From contig CAIIXF020000002.1 in the NCBI GenBank assembly GCA_903813345.2, forward strand, positions 24,750,455-24,814,454: a DNA stretch of 64,000 nt, read 5' to 3'. The notes beneath the pieces were generated by a model that made no database searches, was not told the origin of the DNA, and saw nothing but the letters and a program-made list of their open reading frames with translations. Position 1 is the first letter of the stretch. Each line of letters starts with the position of its first letter. This document shows positions 12,201-24,500 of the stretch, one piece after another. The position numbers were made by a program, and so were the translations under genes. The stretch is from Owenia fusiformis. Taxonomy: Eukaryota; Annelida; Polychaeta; Sabellida; Oweniidae.

Positions 12201-14130
12201 AAAGACTATATTCTCACCTCGTGCAACATGATCTTATTTATAGGCTTCAGAGTGGATTCTTACCCAAACATAGTACTGTCAATCAGCTTATTAATATAGT
12301 TCATGATATTCATGAACACATTGATGATAACAAGAATGTAAGATCAGTATTTTTGGATTTAACATCAGCATTTGATTTAGTTCCACATAAACTATTAATT
12401 TCAAAACTTAAGGGTTACGGTTGTAATGAGAAATTTATCAATTTAATGTCCTCATACTTAGATAACAGAAGAGTAAGAGTCCGAGTGAATGGCACCCTTT
12501 CAAAATGGTCTTCAAATAATATTAACAATCAAAATGAACCTAATGAGCAGTCTGTCAACTATACCATCAATGCTGGAGTGCCACAAGGGTCTGTTCTTGG
12601 ACCGTTACTATTTCTAATTTATATAAATGATTTGCCAGATGAATTACTATCAAAATCGTTCATTTTTGCTGATGATACCTCCATTTATTGCCCATATGAC
12701 AAAAATACAGTGTTTTTCAATATTCATCAACCAATTCAAAGTGATTCGGACAAGCTTGCTCTCTGGGCTGCCACCTGGAAGATGCAATTCAAAGCTCAAA
12801 AAAGCGCCGACATCATTCTAGAAGAAACATTCCTTTTGACCCACCACCATTGAGATTAGGTGCAGATGTTATTCCCAGTTGTGAGACTCACAAACATCTA
12901 GGGCTTAATCTTGACAAACACCTTAACTTCAATTATCATATTGATCAGATTATAAAAAGAAATACCTCACTCCTAAGACCAATGAAAAAATTGAGCAAAC
13001 TTTTAAATAGTATGCACTTAGAGATAATATATAATACGTATATCATGCCACATTTTGATTATTGCGATGTAATTTACAATAAGGCTTCAAATTTGAAACT
13101 ACAAGCTCTTGACAGACTCCACTACCGAGCAGCCTGTTTGGTATCTGGTTCTATTCATGGATCCAATACTATTAAAGTCTTAAATTCTTTGAATTGGAAA
13201 TCCTTATCCGTTAGAAGAATCGAGCACCTAAAAATGTTTATTTTTAAATGCAGATATAATATCAACCCCCCGTTTATTTGTGAGTTACTTCGTAAATATG
13301 AGCATATACCTGCCCGTAATTTAAGAGATCAAAGAGATTATTTTCTTCCAACTCGACTGAGCATGTCTTCTAAAAGAAGTACCATATTTCAGGCTATAAC
13401 ATTGTGGAATGATTTGCCACCTGATACTAGAAAGGGTCAACCTATTTCTAGTTTTAAAAGATTAGTGCGAGAGTACAAGAGCCCTGTCTCTTTAATCCCA
13501 ACTACTAAATTAAATGTGACCTTACCCAGACATCTCGAAATAAAACTTAATAGACTAAGATCTGGCCTCTTATTAAAATCACACCTTTATGCTCACAACT
13601 TCAAAGATATTACTGATCCTTTGTGCCATTGTGGTGTACCAATGACAACCATGCATTTTCTTTTAAAATGCCCACTGCTACTGAATGAAAGAAACAACCT
13701 CAATGCAGGCCTTCGTACTTACAATTTAAGTGACTTGTTCAATAATTACAACTTCAACGACAAATTACAATTTTTACTGTTTGGAAACACTAACCTGGAT
13801 GCTACTATGAATGAAGCTTTAATTCATATTGTTAGCTATTATATACATACAAGTCTTGTTTTATTATCTATCTAGTAGTAATTTGACAAGTCCTTTTTCT
13901 GCAATGACCGACTTATTTTTCAAATTCCGTTAACATCCTGGCCCATGGGATAACCTTCAGGTATTTTGAAATAACCTAAACAAATTTTTCCTATTTCAAT
14001 ATCTAATATCTACATGCATATATAATATATATATATATATTAAATTGCTGCTAATGTTGAAAAACCTTGGCAATTAGTAATTATTGTAATTGAATGTAAA
14101 TGTTTATATTAGTAATAAATTGATAACATG
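9243..14130 (+). mobile_element. CR1/L2-type non-LTR retrotransposon, near full length
   Basis: Single long coding region (10133-13875, broken by three frameshifts) with a leader of about 890 bp (9243-10132) in which I see no gene and a 3' region of about 250 bp containing a (TA)n stretch (14025-14041). The 3' end abuts A-rich sequence and the foldback repeat near 14135. The 5' end directly follows the terminal palindrome of unit A3. Target duplications were not identified. Confidence 0.85.
10133..13875 (+). pseudogene. LINE polyprotein: membrane leader, 2A peptide, AP endonuclease, reverse transcriptase
   Basis: Residues 1-136 contain three hydrophobic segments (about 42-60, 70-93, 108-131). 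Residues 137-152 read QLLLLMSGDVESNPGP, an exact match to the 2A consensus D-x-E-x-N-P-G-P; the skip site is Gly151/Pro152 (Pro codon 10586-10588). An AP endonuclease follows: LFSNINS, ALCETG, FFYRSPS, INGDFNARNNAW, and, after a frameshift, NSDHCAI (SDH codons 11248-11256). Reverse transcriptase motifs: YRPVTLLSSISKILE, SGFLPKHST, FLDLTSAFD, AGVPQGSVLGPLLF and FADD (12665-12676). The C-terminus has a C-x-C-x7-H-x4-C knuckle (about 13624-13671). Breaks: one base lost near 11196, one gained near 11828-11834, one frame change near 12815-12820. All motifs remain, so the copy is young but dead unless the breaks are sequencing errors. Start chosen as the first ATG after the in-frame stop at 10106-10108. 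Clade is inferred. Confidence 0.9.
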
Positions 14131-14134
14131 AAAA

Positions 14135-15066
14135 AAAAACTTTCTAATGGCACGATAAAGTGACACGATAATATTTACACATGGTTCCAGTATAACTATG
14201 AAGGTATAAATGAGATGTTGATGTATTTGGTCTTTTTAATTCTTTTATAAAAAATAATGTTTAATTTTTTTGTCCGCTGTGACGGAGCAGTTGCAAATAT
14301 GAACTGTGAAAATGCTCCGTCACAGCGGACAAAAAATAATAATATTATTTTTTATGAAATAATTAAAAAGACCAAATGCATTAATATCTCATTAATACAT
14401 TCAGAGTTATGCTGAAAACATATGTTAATATTATCGTGTCACTATATCATGCCATTAAAAAGTTAAAAAATAAATGGTACATTTTAGAGTTTGATACTCT
14501 GGCGCCGTTTTCAATAGATTTTACTCCTAGCGTTATTGGACTTCAAACAGAAGTGAAGGTTACACGCAAATGATATATCCATTGCATGGAGTAAGTAATT
14601 ATCTTTGATATAACGAAACATATGAGTTAAAAAATAAATCGTGAAGCATTCTTAGTGTTTTTATGAAAAATAGCATGCTCCGTCACAGCGGACTAATCTT
14701 TCGATACCAGCCTGTGTTAGTGACATCACTAATGTTTCAAGATATTTTTGATAAGCTAAAACATTGAAGTGGCCCATTAAATATGACATTTTATTATTGA
14801 AATAGTGTGTCTTTTGTTCAATCTTTGCATTGGTGTTAAAAAGATAATATTTTTTGAAATGCATTAAGAAATATTTGATGATTAAGAAATTTCAACTTTT
14901 TTTGAAAAATGGCGGGAAATTTGAATATTTGAGAAATGAAATGCTCACAACTTTTTTTTCAAAAAATGTTTTTGTTCAAAAATCTCTAAAATCACCTTTT
15001 AAGCCCTGACAAATAGTAAATGAATGATAAAAAAATATTTTCAAACTTTAGACGGGGACTTTAAAA
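14135..15066 (-). mobile_element. Copy R of the 822-1570 family, with a long internal palindrome
   Basis: On the minus strand it starts AAAGTCCCCGTCTAAAG at 15066, matches copy L to about 14470, then runs into an imperfect palindrome with arms at about 14140-14289 and 14313-14466. The centre is a perfect 19-bp pair (14271-14289 and 14313-14331, TGTCCGCTGTGACGGAGCA) around a 23-base loop. No coding region. Likely a non-autonomous foldback or MITE-type element. Confidence 0.65.
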
Positions 15067-16226
15067 CAGTTAATGTTGATAATCGAGTTCCCCACTTTAG
15101 AGGAGTGAATGTAATTTTTTGCGTAGAGTAGGCAATAGTTTAGTACAGATTTGATGTCATTTTCTGGATTATTTGTGATGCCAAGTAGTATTTCCCTATT
15201 GTTTAAATGAATGTTATTGAAAACAATTGACATGTCATTCCAGAAGTTAAAATTTTTAATTTTCTAACTGCGCATGACAGAACTCACTAATACAAATACG
15301 TTATAGATTTATGTAAAGATGTCAGGTCGGTCGTTCAGAATAAAAATTAATTTATGCACATAAATATAGGCTAATAGTAATATATTGAAAGCTTTGTATT
15401 TTTGGCTCACGGGCTAATTCATAGGGTAATCTAAAAATTTATTTCCATTCCTGTTCGGAGAGATTGTATTTTTCGTTGAAATATCGTTTCCCTGTTGGTT
15501 CTTTAAAAAGTATATTTGTTTTGTGGTGATGTGTTCTATATTTATCGTAGATTTTTTTTTTACTTGAATGTCATTTGTTCCTACAAATTTAATATTTTCC
15601 TTTTCATTTCGCAAAAGCGTTTTCCAATCTCTTGGGATTGCATGAATTATGCCATGATATATTACGAAAGGCGTAGTGATATTGTACTTCTGAATGAAAT
15701 CTTCATATCCTATTGGTTCTCCATTAACATTTTTCTTTTACAAGGTTTTTAATTTGTTTTACGCCTCGGGTTTTCCAATTAGTGTCATTTACTGTTTTGT
15801 TATTTATTGTTAACCGTTTATTGTTCCAAATGGTTTCATTTGTTATTGTAGTTTTATCATAGGGTTCATCATTGTGAACTTTGCTCCAGGTTTTCATAAT
15901 TGAGAGATAAAAAGGTGGAAAATTATTAAGGGCGTCATTTTAAATTTTATTTGAAATATGTCTTTCGAGTCGAGATTAGGCAGATTTGTACAAGAAAAGT
16001 TTCCATTTAGCCCTGTCGTTATCATATAATCGCTTCATCCATTGTATTTGTAACGCTTTTATCTGTGAATCGAAATAAATGGTTTTGATTCCTCCATTTT
16101 CTATTTCTCCTATTGTCGTATAATTGCTAATCAGGGGTTGTTTTCCGTTACACATAAAAGAACTTATAAGGTCTTGCACTTATTCGATGATATTGCTTGG
16201 AACGAGTAAAGTTGATGCATTATAGT
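15060..16226 (-). pseudogene. L1/Tx1-type LINE ORF2, C-terminal third, degraded
   Basis: Read on the minus strand from 16226 downwards: LISSFMCNGKQPLIS, then GGIKTIYFDSQIKALQIQWM with KRLYDNDRAKWKLF (15976-16179), a hallmark of the region behind the reverse transcriptase in L1/Tx1 elements. Further down come IWNNKRLTINNK, RYFNEKYNLSEQEWK and, in another frame, NREILLGITNN with LNYCLLYAKNYIHSS (15048-15233), matching the extreme C-terminus of such ORF2 proteins. There is an in-frame stop near 16182 and several frameshifts. The catalytic RT core is absent. Truncation at 15060 coincides with the start of the foldback repeat. Confidence 0.75.
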
Positions 16227-17575
16227 GTATTTATTGCATCAATATTCGTAACATTAATATCTTCGGTTTTTACCCCACGGAGTAAGTTAAACCGAATATA
16301 AACAAAACCAGTTACAACAAATGAGACCAAGTATCCCACAAATGTCATATAATTGACTGTCTTACACAACAAATATGTAAGATGCTTCAAAACTGTATTC
16401 GACGCGATCAAATATAAATTTGTTAAGTATTTTAAATATATGCGATGCCAAGTACCATTATATTGGGTAAACATATTCATTTGTGGTAAACATATTCATT
16501 TGTGGGGTAAGTCACGTGACTTACCGAAAGATTTTATATAAACCAATGTTCACTGTTTTGATGTGGGGTAAGTTACATGACTTCAGTCACGTGACTTGCG
16601 CCATCTATATATTCTAAGAGCTCTTGTGTGATTTTCCAATCGCGAACACGTATCTTCTATTAAGAAAGGATCGCTTGTAACCTCATGCTGCAATTATCTA
16701 ATAACTTCTCAATTTCCTCTCTGAATTGTGAATATGAATCTTGTTCAAATTCTTTTTCCTCGCTTGTTTCATCCATTTTGAGATAATTTCTACGTCACTG
16801 GTCACGTGATTTACCGAATGATTTTATGCAACATGCAGCATGTGTCATTTATGTGGGGTAAGTCACGTGACTTACCCCACATGATTTTATGCGAAACTAC
16901 ATGCCATTAATTATGTGGGGTAAGTCACTATATGCCCGTGCTATTTTGTACTCTATGATTGATCGGTAAATGAACACTGTTTGGTTCTAAAGTGTATTTG
17001 TATTTGATGCGTGTTCTAAATATATGTGTCAACCATCATTGTTCGTATGTGTACATGGACTTAAATATGTGACATTTTACCAAACACTGAATAACATAAA
17101 CCGCATATACAAGTCCATTTACCGCACATATAGGTACATAAATCACATATAAATGTGTAAAAACAAACACATTTATTACGTGTTTCAAATTATTTTAATA
17201 GAGTGGAATATCGAATGGATGTAATCAAATACAAAAGTGTGAAAATCGAATAAAGATGCAGAAAAAATTCCATATATGCAAGGTATGTTAGTTTTGATAT
17301 TGCAAGGGCTTTGATTATTGCATTTTTACAATCAGGCTTAAATTTCTCCAGTTCCAGATTTTGAAAAGGTTCTCCATTGCTTTAACTTTTGAAGAAAAAT
17401 TTAGGTCATTTCTTTCATTCAGATCGTGATTGTTTATTTGAATTTATTGGAGGTTTGACACGCAACCTATTGCTATCAAAAACCTCTGTTCTGCCGATAA
17501 ACCCATACAATTGGCGATTCAGTTGAATTAAAAGAATTCTAAACTACTAAGTATTGTATCAAGGTAGGTCATTTA
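16227..17575. other. Intergenic region with CACGTG-centred palindromes
   Basis: No gene recognised. 16494-16930 holds several copies of TGTGGGGTAAGTCACGTGAC and its complement; 17040-17170 is rich in CATAT/ACATAT words. The remainder is AT-rich without structure that I can see. Confidence 0.5.
16851..16882. repeat. Perfect 32-bp palindrome centred on an E-box
   Basis: Left arm ATGTGGGGTAAGTCAC, right arm its exact complement with no loop, so the centre reads GTCACGTGAC. Partial copies of the same arms lie at 16502-16525, 16564-16598, 16799-16816 and 16914-16928. Confidence 0.95.
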
Positions 17576-18330
17576 CCCTACTATCACACCAAGCTAGTTT
17601 TCACTACGTTCTCGAAAACGGGCTTCAACTGTGTACGAACGGACTGGACGTACTAAGAACCGTTTGTGGTCTATTTACAAATTTCATCGAACATACTCGA
17701 ACGGGTAGGTCCTCTAGAACTTAGAACATGCTCAAAATGTTCTCGTGGTCGATACGTTCTACAATTAGAACTAGTAAGTGACAACATACTAACGACGAGC
17801 TGGCCGAGTTGAACTGTCTGAGGACGTATTGAGAACGAGGTAGAACTAATTGCAAACGGGTTTAAACTGATTAAGAACGTATTAAAGACTGCTTATGAAC
17901 GAGTTTAGCAAAAATATAGCTATCACACCAAACAAGTTGCCACTGCGTTCTTCAAAACTGGTTTTAAACGGTGTGCGAACGGAATGAACGTAGCTGCAAC
18001 TTTCTAAGGTCTGTTTACGAACTTCATGGACGTTCTCAGATGGGAAGGTGATTTAAGAATTTTGAAACGATTGAAATGATGGCGAACATACCCTTCTGTA
18101 ATCAGGTCATGATGACCTTCTAGACTTAGGGACGCGTTATATTACATTGCACATTGATGTGGTGCGACCTGAACGAACTGCGAATGAGATGGACGTATTG
18201 AAGACTGTTTATGAACGAAGTAGCTAATCATTTTAGACATATTTCCCGACCACAGCCAGATTGAGCCCGTTTTACGACGTTTTCGTAGGACTGGCAAGAA
18301 CGGGTAAGAACTAGTTTGGTGTGATAGGGG
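17576..18330. mobile_element. MITE-like element, tandem dimer
   Basis: The left end reads CTATCACACCAAGCTAGTTT (17581-17600) and the right end is its near complement, AACTAGTTTGGTGTGATAG (18309-18327). A further direct copy of the left end starts at 17920, and the sequence behind it (TGCGTTCTTC, GTGCGAACGGAATG) parallels that behind 17581, so two monomers of about 340 and 410 bp lie head to tail. The sequence is rich in GAACG/CGTTC words. No transposase. Superfamily not assigned. Confidence 0.7.
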
Positions 18331-18520
18331 GTTAGGTGTGCGATGCGTAGTATTTTCTCCAACTTTCTGAAAACATTGGCTGACCAATGGTTCGTGCGTG
18401 CGACCACAATCTAAAGTGGTCGTAGAATTCGATAACTATAGGCCTACAAATAAAGCTTGTATCAGAGAAAAAATCTGTTTTATTTCAGCCCAGCTACGTC
18501 ATAGCTTATACTTCACAACA

Positions 18521-21500
18521 ATGGATAACATATTTTACATGACTGGTGTCCATGCTAATTTAGAGTACAGTGATATATGTCGTCTGATCCCATTCAACTT
18601 AACAACTCAAGATGCCACACGCCTTTTGCATAACAAGTTCATCGTTATCATGGGGGATTCAAGTAAGTTTTTTAGTTTTTATTATTGTTTCTCAAAATAT
18701 TAATACAATTATTTTTGGCTAGACTCAAATAAGCATTATTGGTCAAATGTAAGTCAGAATTATTATTGGACCAATTTAAGCACCCTGGAATCCTAGAGGC
18801 AAGCAATTCAGAATCATAATTGGACCGAGTTAAGCACCCTTGGATCCAAGAGAAAAGTAAGTCAAAATTATAATTGGACCAATTTAAGCAACTTGGGGAT
18901 CCCTCGAACAGACGGACAGACGGACTGGGATCAAGCATGAATAAAGCTTGTATTTGTGAAATGCAACTTTCGACTGTCGGCAGCCAGATTAACCTACTAT
19001 TTTATGGCCAATAATCTTAATATTAATGGAATAGTGCCAGGTAGTATTCATATTTAAATGAGTTGCCCATAGAATAGGAAGTTAATCCGAACATCACGTT
19101 CGCGAATACAAGCTAACCCTGTTTTCGAGAATGCAACTAACGCCTGCCGGCTGTCGGTTGCCAACTATTTTATGACCAACTCATTTAAATATGAATTGAA
19201 TAGTGACAGGTACTATATCTAGTATTCATATTTGAATGAGTTGCCCATAAAATAGAAAGTTAATCCAAATAGGACAGCCGAACTACAGCCTACTATTTTA
19301 TGACCAACTCATTTAAATATGAATTGAATAGTGACAGGTACTATATCTAGTATTCATATTTGAATGAGTTGCCCATAAAATAGAAAGTTAATCCAAATAG
19401 GACAGCCGAACTACAGCCTACTATTTTATGACCAACTAATCTAGATATTAATGGAATAGTGTCAGGTACTATTCATATTTAAATGAGTTGCCCATAAAAT
19501 AAGAAGTTAATCCTAACATCGCGTTCGCGAATACAAGCTACCGGCTACCGGATTAACCTACTATTTTATGGCCAACTCATTTAAATATGAATTGAATAAT
19601 GGCAAGTTCTATTCATATTTAAATGAGTTGCCCATAAAAAGAAACTAAGTTAATCCAGAGTTCTGTATGACCTATAAGCTTACTATGATACCTTAGTTTT
19701 TACAGTACCTCTGCAACTTTGGAGACGCCAAGGGGGTTCTTCTGACCCCAGACCTTCCCCTCCCCCCGGCCATTAGTATAATGAAAAAATACGTTGTACA
19801 TTAGGGTTAAAGATGCAAGCATATATATTTTCATTTTGTTCCAGATCAACGATCGGTCTACAAGGATCTAGTTTTCCTGTGCCAGAATAATCAGTGGACA
19901 CCAGAGTCAAAGTTAGCAAAAAAGGTGAAAATCGGTCAAACATATTTCATACGCCGACAGGCAAAATGAACTGCAATTGAAATGGTTGAAACGATTGAAA
20001 CGGTTGAAATGCAATTTACAGTGCTTACAGGGCTTGCAGTGTGATACTCATTTTAGTACAACATTAATTTTGTTGAGTAGCAATCAATGTTATATCATTT
20101 TAAATTGTAGACTTTAAATAAATTAAAATTTAAAATTTTGTTATGCAATTTACAGTACGATCTTTCAGGGTGAGCTTTCGTTTGAAAATGATGAGCTGAT
20201 AGAGGGGGGTGAACTTGGCCTGATGATAAATGAGCCCACATACAGAGAGGTGCGGCAATACACATCCCAGAATCTCATCATAAGATTCTATTTCATCACA
20301 CGTGCCTATAGTGACTATATGGAGACAATACTAGAGGACTTGGAATCCGGACCACAGCCTGATCTTATTCTCATAAACTCTTGTCTTTGGGACATGACGA
20401 GGTAGGTCACTGCAACCTCGGTCTCATCAAATTTTGACTTGAGCAACCATTTTGAGTAAATGACCAACTTTGGCAGGCATTTTGAATAGACTAGATGCGG
20501 GTAGAAATGATCTTGATTTACATACCATATTTGGAACCCACATGTAAAGTTACATCTAGAAATGTTGTTTTGAAAAGAGTTTATCAACTTTAAAAATTCA
20601 ATTTTCTTTTAAAAGTTGACTTCTAGGTCGGGGAGATTCCCCATAGACCCAACGTTGTAAAAGCACAAAAAGTGAAATATCTTTTTTTACTGGACATATT
20701 TTAATTTGTATAACTATCAGACACATACGGGTAATATGGAAAGTGAACCACTTAAACTGTTGAATATTCAAGTTCAAGGGAATTTTGTAATACCCTGGCA
20801 TGTTATTGCCCCCAAATCAGCCACCTGTTGACAAAACTGGTAACTACCTAGTCGCATCTGAGTTATTGAACTGCAGTACTTAAGTTAACTGATATGAATA
20901 AAATATGCTTTTTTCTAAACGAAACAATAGCGGTCATTTTCAGTCCAAACTTCATTTAAGATCATATTATTTGAGATTCCAACGCCCAGAGGGCAACGGG
21001 TAATAAAACCAGTATTTGAATTAGTAAGAAAACCCTTACTTTCTGAATTTCTTTAATTATCTTTTTACAAAAACTGGCCACCTTCTTGTCTCGTCAGGAT
21101 ATTCACATTAGAGTTCAGTATAAATTTTGTACCAAATCCGTTTGCTGGTATTTTTTAAACATATATTGGCGGCCATTCTGAATTCAGAAAACATCACGTA
21201 AATTCCTTTTTGAGCATAGGCAACAAGGCTTAAAAAATGAACTATATTCCATGAAAATACAGTACTAGTCACAATTGGGGTGATATCACTCTTTGAATTA
21301 TTTCAAAACTTGTTTACAATAATTGAATGTATTTTTATAAATGTATGATTCAAAACACAAGGTATGGAATGGCTTTTATGGACGACTATAGAAGCAATCT
21401 CATTGCTCTGATGGAAGGACTTAACAGAGTGTTGCAGCCAAATAGTTTGGTGACCTGGGCAACAGCATTACCCGTCTCTGATATCTGTAAAGGAGGACCC

Positions 21501-24500
21501 ATACGGCCAGAGGTAAAATCAGGCACTTTATGCCTTGTATGAAAGAGTCTGTTAGTTACGGGCATTACGTCTTAAAATATACCAGACAACAGAAAGGTTA
21601 GTCTTGCAAATAAAATCGAAACTGAAATGCCTGTCACGTATCGTCCGCGCATAGTAGAGAAGTTTCACACAACGGATTAGCTAAAACGTATCCGCATCCG
21701 TATCTCATTGAGTTTACGGATACGTTTTTCGATAAAGTATGTAATTATGAACGCATCCCAATCCGTATTTAATTGTAGTGAAAACTAGGGTCAAATAAAA
21801 GACTTCTTCTGCACTGCACAGATTTCAATACAATTGGGAGTGTCAGCTCTCAGAATCATAACTTCATAAATATTTTTGGGTAGCCACAACCAGCTACCCA
21901 ACCAACATAATATATTCTCAAGAGCACACAACCCATCCAAACTTATGGAGGGGAGTGTAAGTACTAGTCATGTAGCGCTATGGTGGGTTTGGTGCCGGTG
22001 TGAAAGAAATGATGGTCCCCCAGGGATTATGATCCCCTTTCTTAACGGCCCTTACTGGCCCTGATTGCGTATAGATAATGAGGGAAAGAGTTGTATTTAG
22101 GTCACCATATAAATCAAAGGAGAGTAGGACCATAATTTGATAGGATCTCCTACCCTTTCACACCTGGTTATGCTCTATCACGTTCTGTGTATTTTGTCAC
22201 TAGGTTATGTTCTATTGTACTTCTACAATATCTTCAACGATTATATTTAGACGCAAACTGAATGTCAACACCAGCATGACAATAAATATTGTTACCAAAA
22301 TCCCGAGGTAGACACAGGGCTAAATTATCGAGTCTAAATTTATGTATTTTAAATAAGGCCAATGCATGGAAGTTAGGTAGTAAATGAAGCCAAAAACTTC
22401 TCTGAAGCTGAAGCTGTGTTGTTTGGTGAAATGTCATATGGAGAAAACATGATTGTAATTGAAATAAAAACGTATTATTACTTATTCCAGAAAGAAAAAT
22501 ATGATACTTTATCATTTCATAACAAAAGACACAAAATTGGTATATTAACAGAATATGGCAAATGGCCATTATTTTTGAAAAACTTTAATCATAACGATTT
22601 AAACGAATTAAACCAAGTGTTTTGTATGTTAGGAATGCTTTAGGCTAAAATTTATCCAGTGAAAATGTCATGTAAAATCGTTGAGAATTGGAAACGTTAT
22701 CTGTCAAAATTGGTGTGTGGCTTGTTCTGTCCCGGCTCCTATATATTTTATTTCTATTTTATACCAATGTCTATTCAATTTTTTCTTATAGCTTAAATTT
22801 CAAAGGGGACTCTTGAATAAACTTGTGAATGAAGCAAACGCCTGGGCCTGTGAGATAGTGCCTCGATATGGCTGTCGTGTACTAGACTTTAATCTCTATT
22901 CACATATGCAGAAATTTCGTATAAAGGGAGATGGAATACACTGGAACAGGTAAATATTCTTGTTCAGGAGTAAACTACATGTAAAATATTTTTCCAGTAC
23001 CTTACCCAGTGAAAATGTCATGTAAAATTATTAAAATTGAAAAAAAAACTTACCAGGAAAAGAGAGCTGAATGACGTGTTCTATCCCGGTTACTATATAT
23101 ATTATTTATATTATTTTACTTTTTATTTAACGTTTAAATTCCGTAGAGGATTCTTGAATGAACTTAAATGAACTTCAGAAAAGAATATTACCATTTTTAT
23201 TAAACTTCAAGCAGTCTTCTTTAGATTACAATAATACATGAGGGAGACTTCCAGTCTATGCTTGAAGATCGTGAAGATCTTAAACATGAAAACCATGCTA
23301 CCTTCTGCTACCCTTAATACATTAGGTTTTCTTATAATAAATGTTTACTTTTATATATAGTTCACGGGCTCGTGTAATGAGTTTGGTATGCAGTACAAAT
23401 AGACTTCTGGTATTATATTTCATGTTGCAGACCTATTAAACATCTGTTGATTAAACAATCCAACAATATTGATTTCTATATATTGTGTTTTATATGGTGT
23501 TTACCCCTGGCATTTATATTTAATGTTATCTTACTTGGTGTTGCAGCATCTCCCACAGGCGTATAAGTAACCTCTTAATCAACAATGTATCTGTTTTGTG
23601 GAAATATATGGGTCGGCCTTTTGGATACGGCACACCCAATCTTAGGAACGGGCCTTTTATCAGGTATACCCTGTAGTTACTGATTGTCATTACTACTAGA
23701 CGAGAATATTTTCAAATATTAGTCAAGCAGAATCAACGGAATTGTGTCAATATTTTAACTATTTAAGTTTTATTGATTGATTTAAATAATATTGATTTTA
23801 TTGATTTAACTGATCAATTTTCGTTGCTATCTGCTACACCATTGATTTAGCCCAATTACTTACAATCCAGTAAATAGTCAACTGTCAACTCAATGAAATC
23901 AATTTTTCCGGATTTGATTATGAACCATTTACCTTTGATAACAGTCAGTGTCGGGTTTAAGTAAGATAAGAACTTTGCTTCGAGTCCTAAGAGAAAATGA
24001 TAGCCGCGGGCTATCGGCCCTTGGCTATAATTTCACATAAAATCCAAGATTCATTGTTTATCCGTTACAGAATAGATATATCTGATCAAAATAAGAAGCT
24101 ATTGCCGATTTAATGCAGAAACAATAACAATTAAAAAAGTGATTCTCCTTATATAATATTCAAGTAATGGTGTAATGTTGTTTTAGGAGTACAGTGAAGA
24201 ACTTAGCCAGGTCGAAAGGTTACCACCCAGGTAACTTCCACATATTTGATAGCCAGTTACGGGAAAAACAAAAAGCTGATTTGGCTAAACGAGTACAGAG
24301 CCCTGTGGCCCCTACCAAACAAGAGAATGACCCGAACATCCAAAGTAAGTCAGAGAAAAGGCATAGCTCCCCTATCAATCTAGTAGATGTGCACACTCCT
24401 TCGACAAATCGATTAGACAAACCTACCATCCTAACTGAATCATTGGAGAAACCTACCAGCCTTAAAATACCAGCAGAGAATTCTACAGCCCATACCAAAC

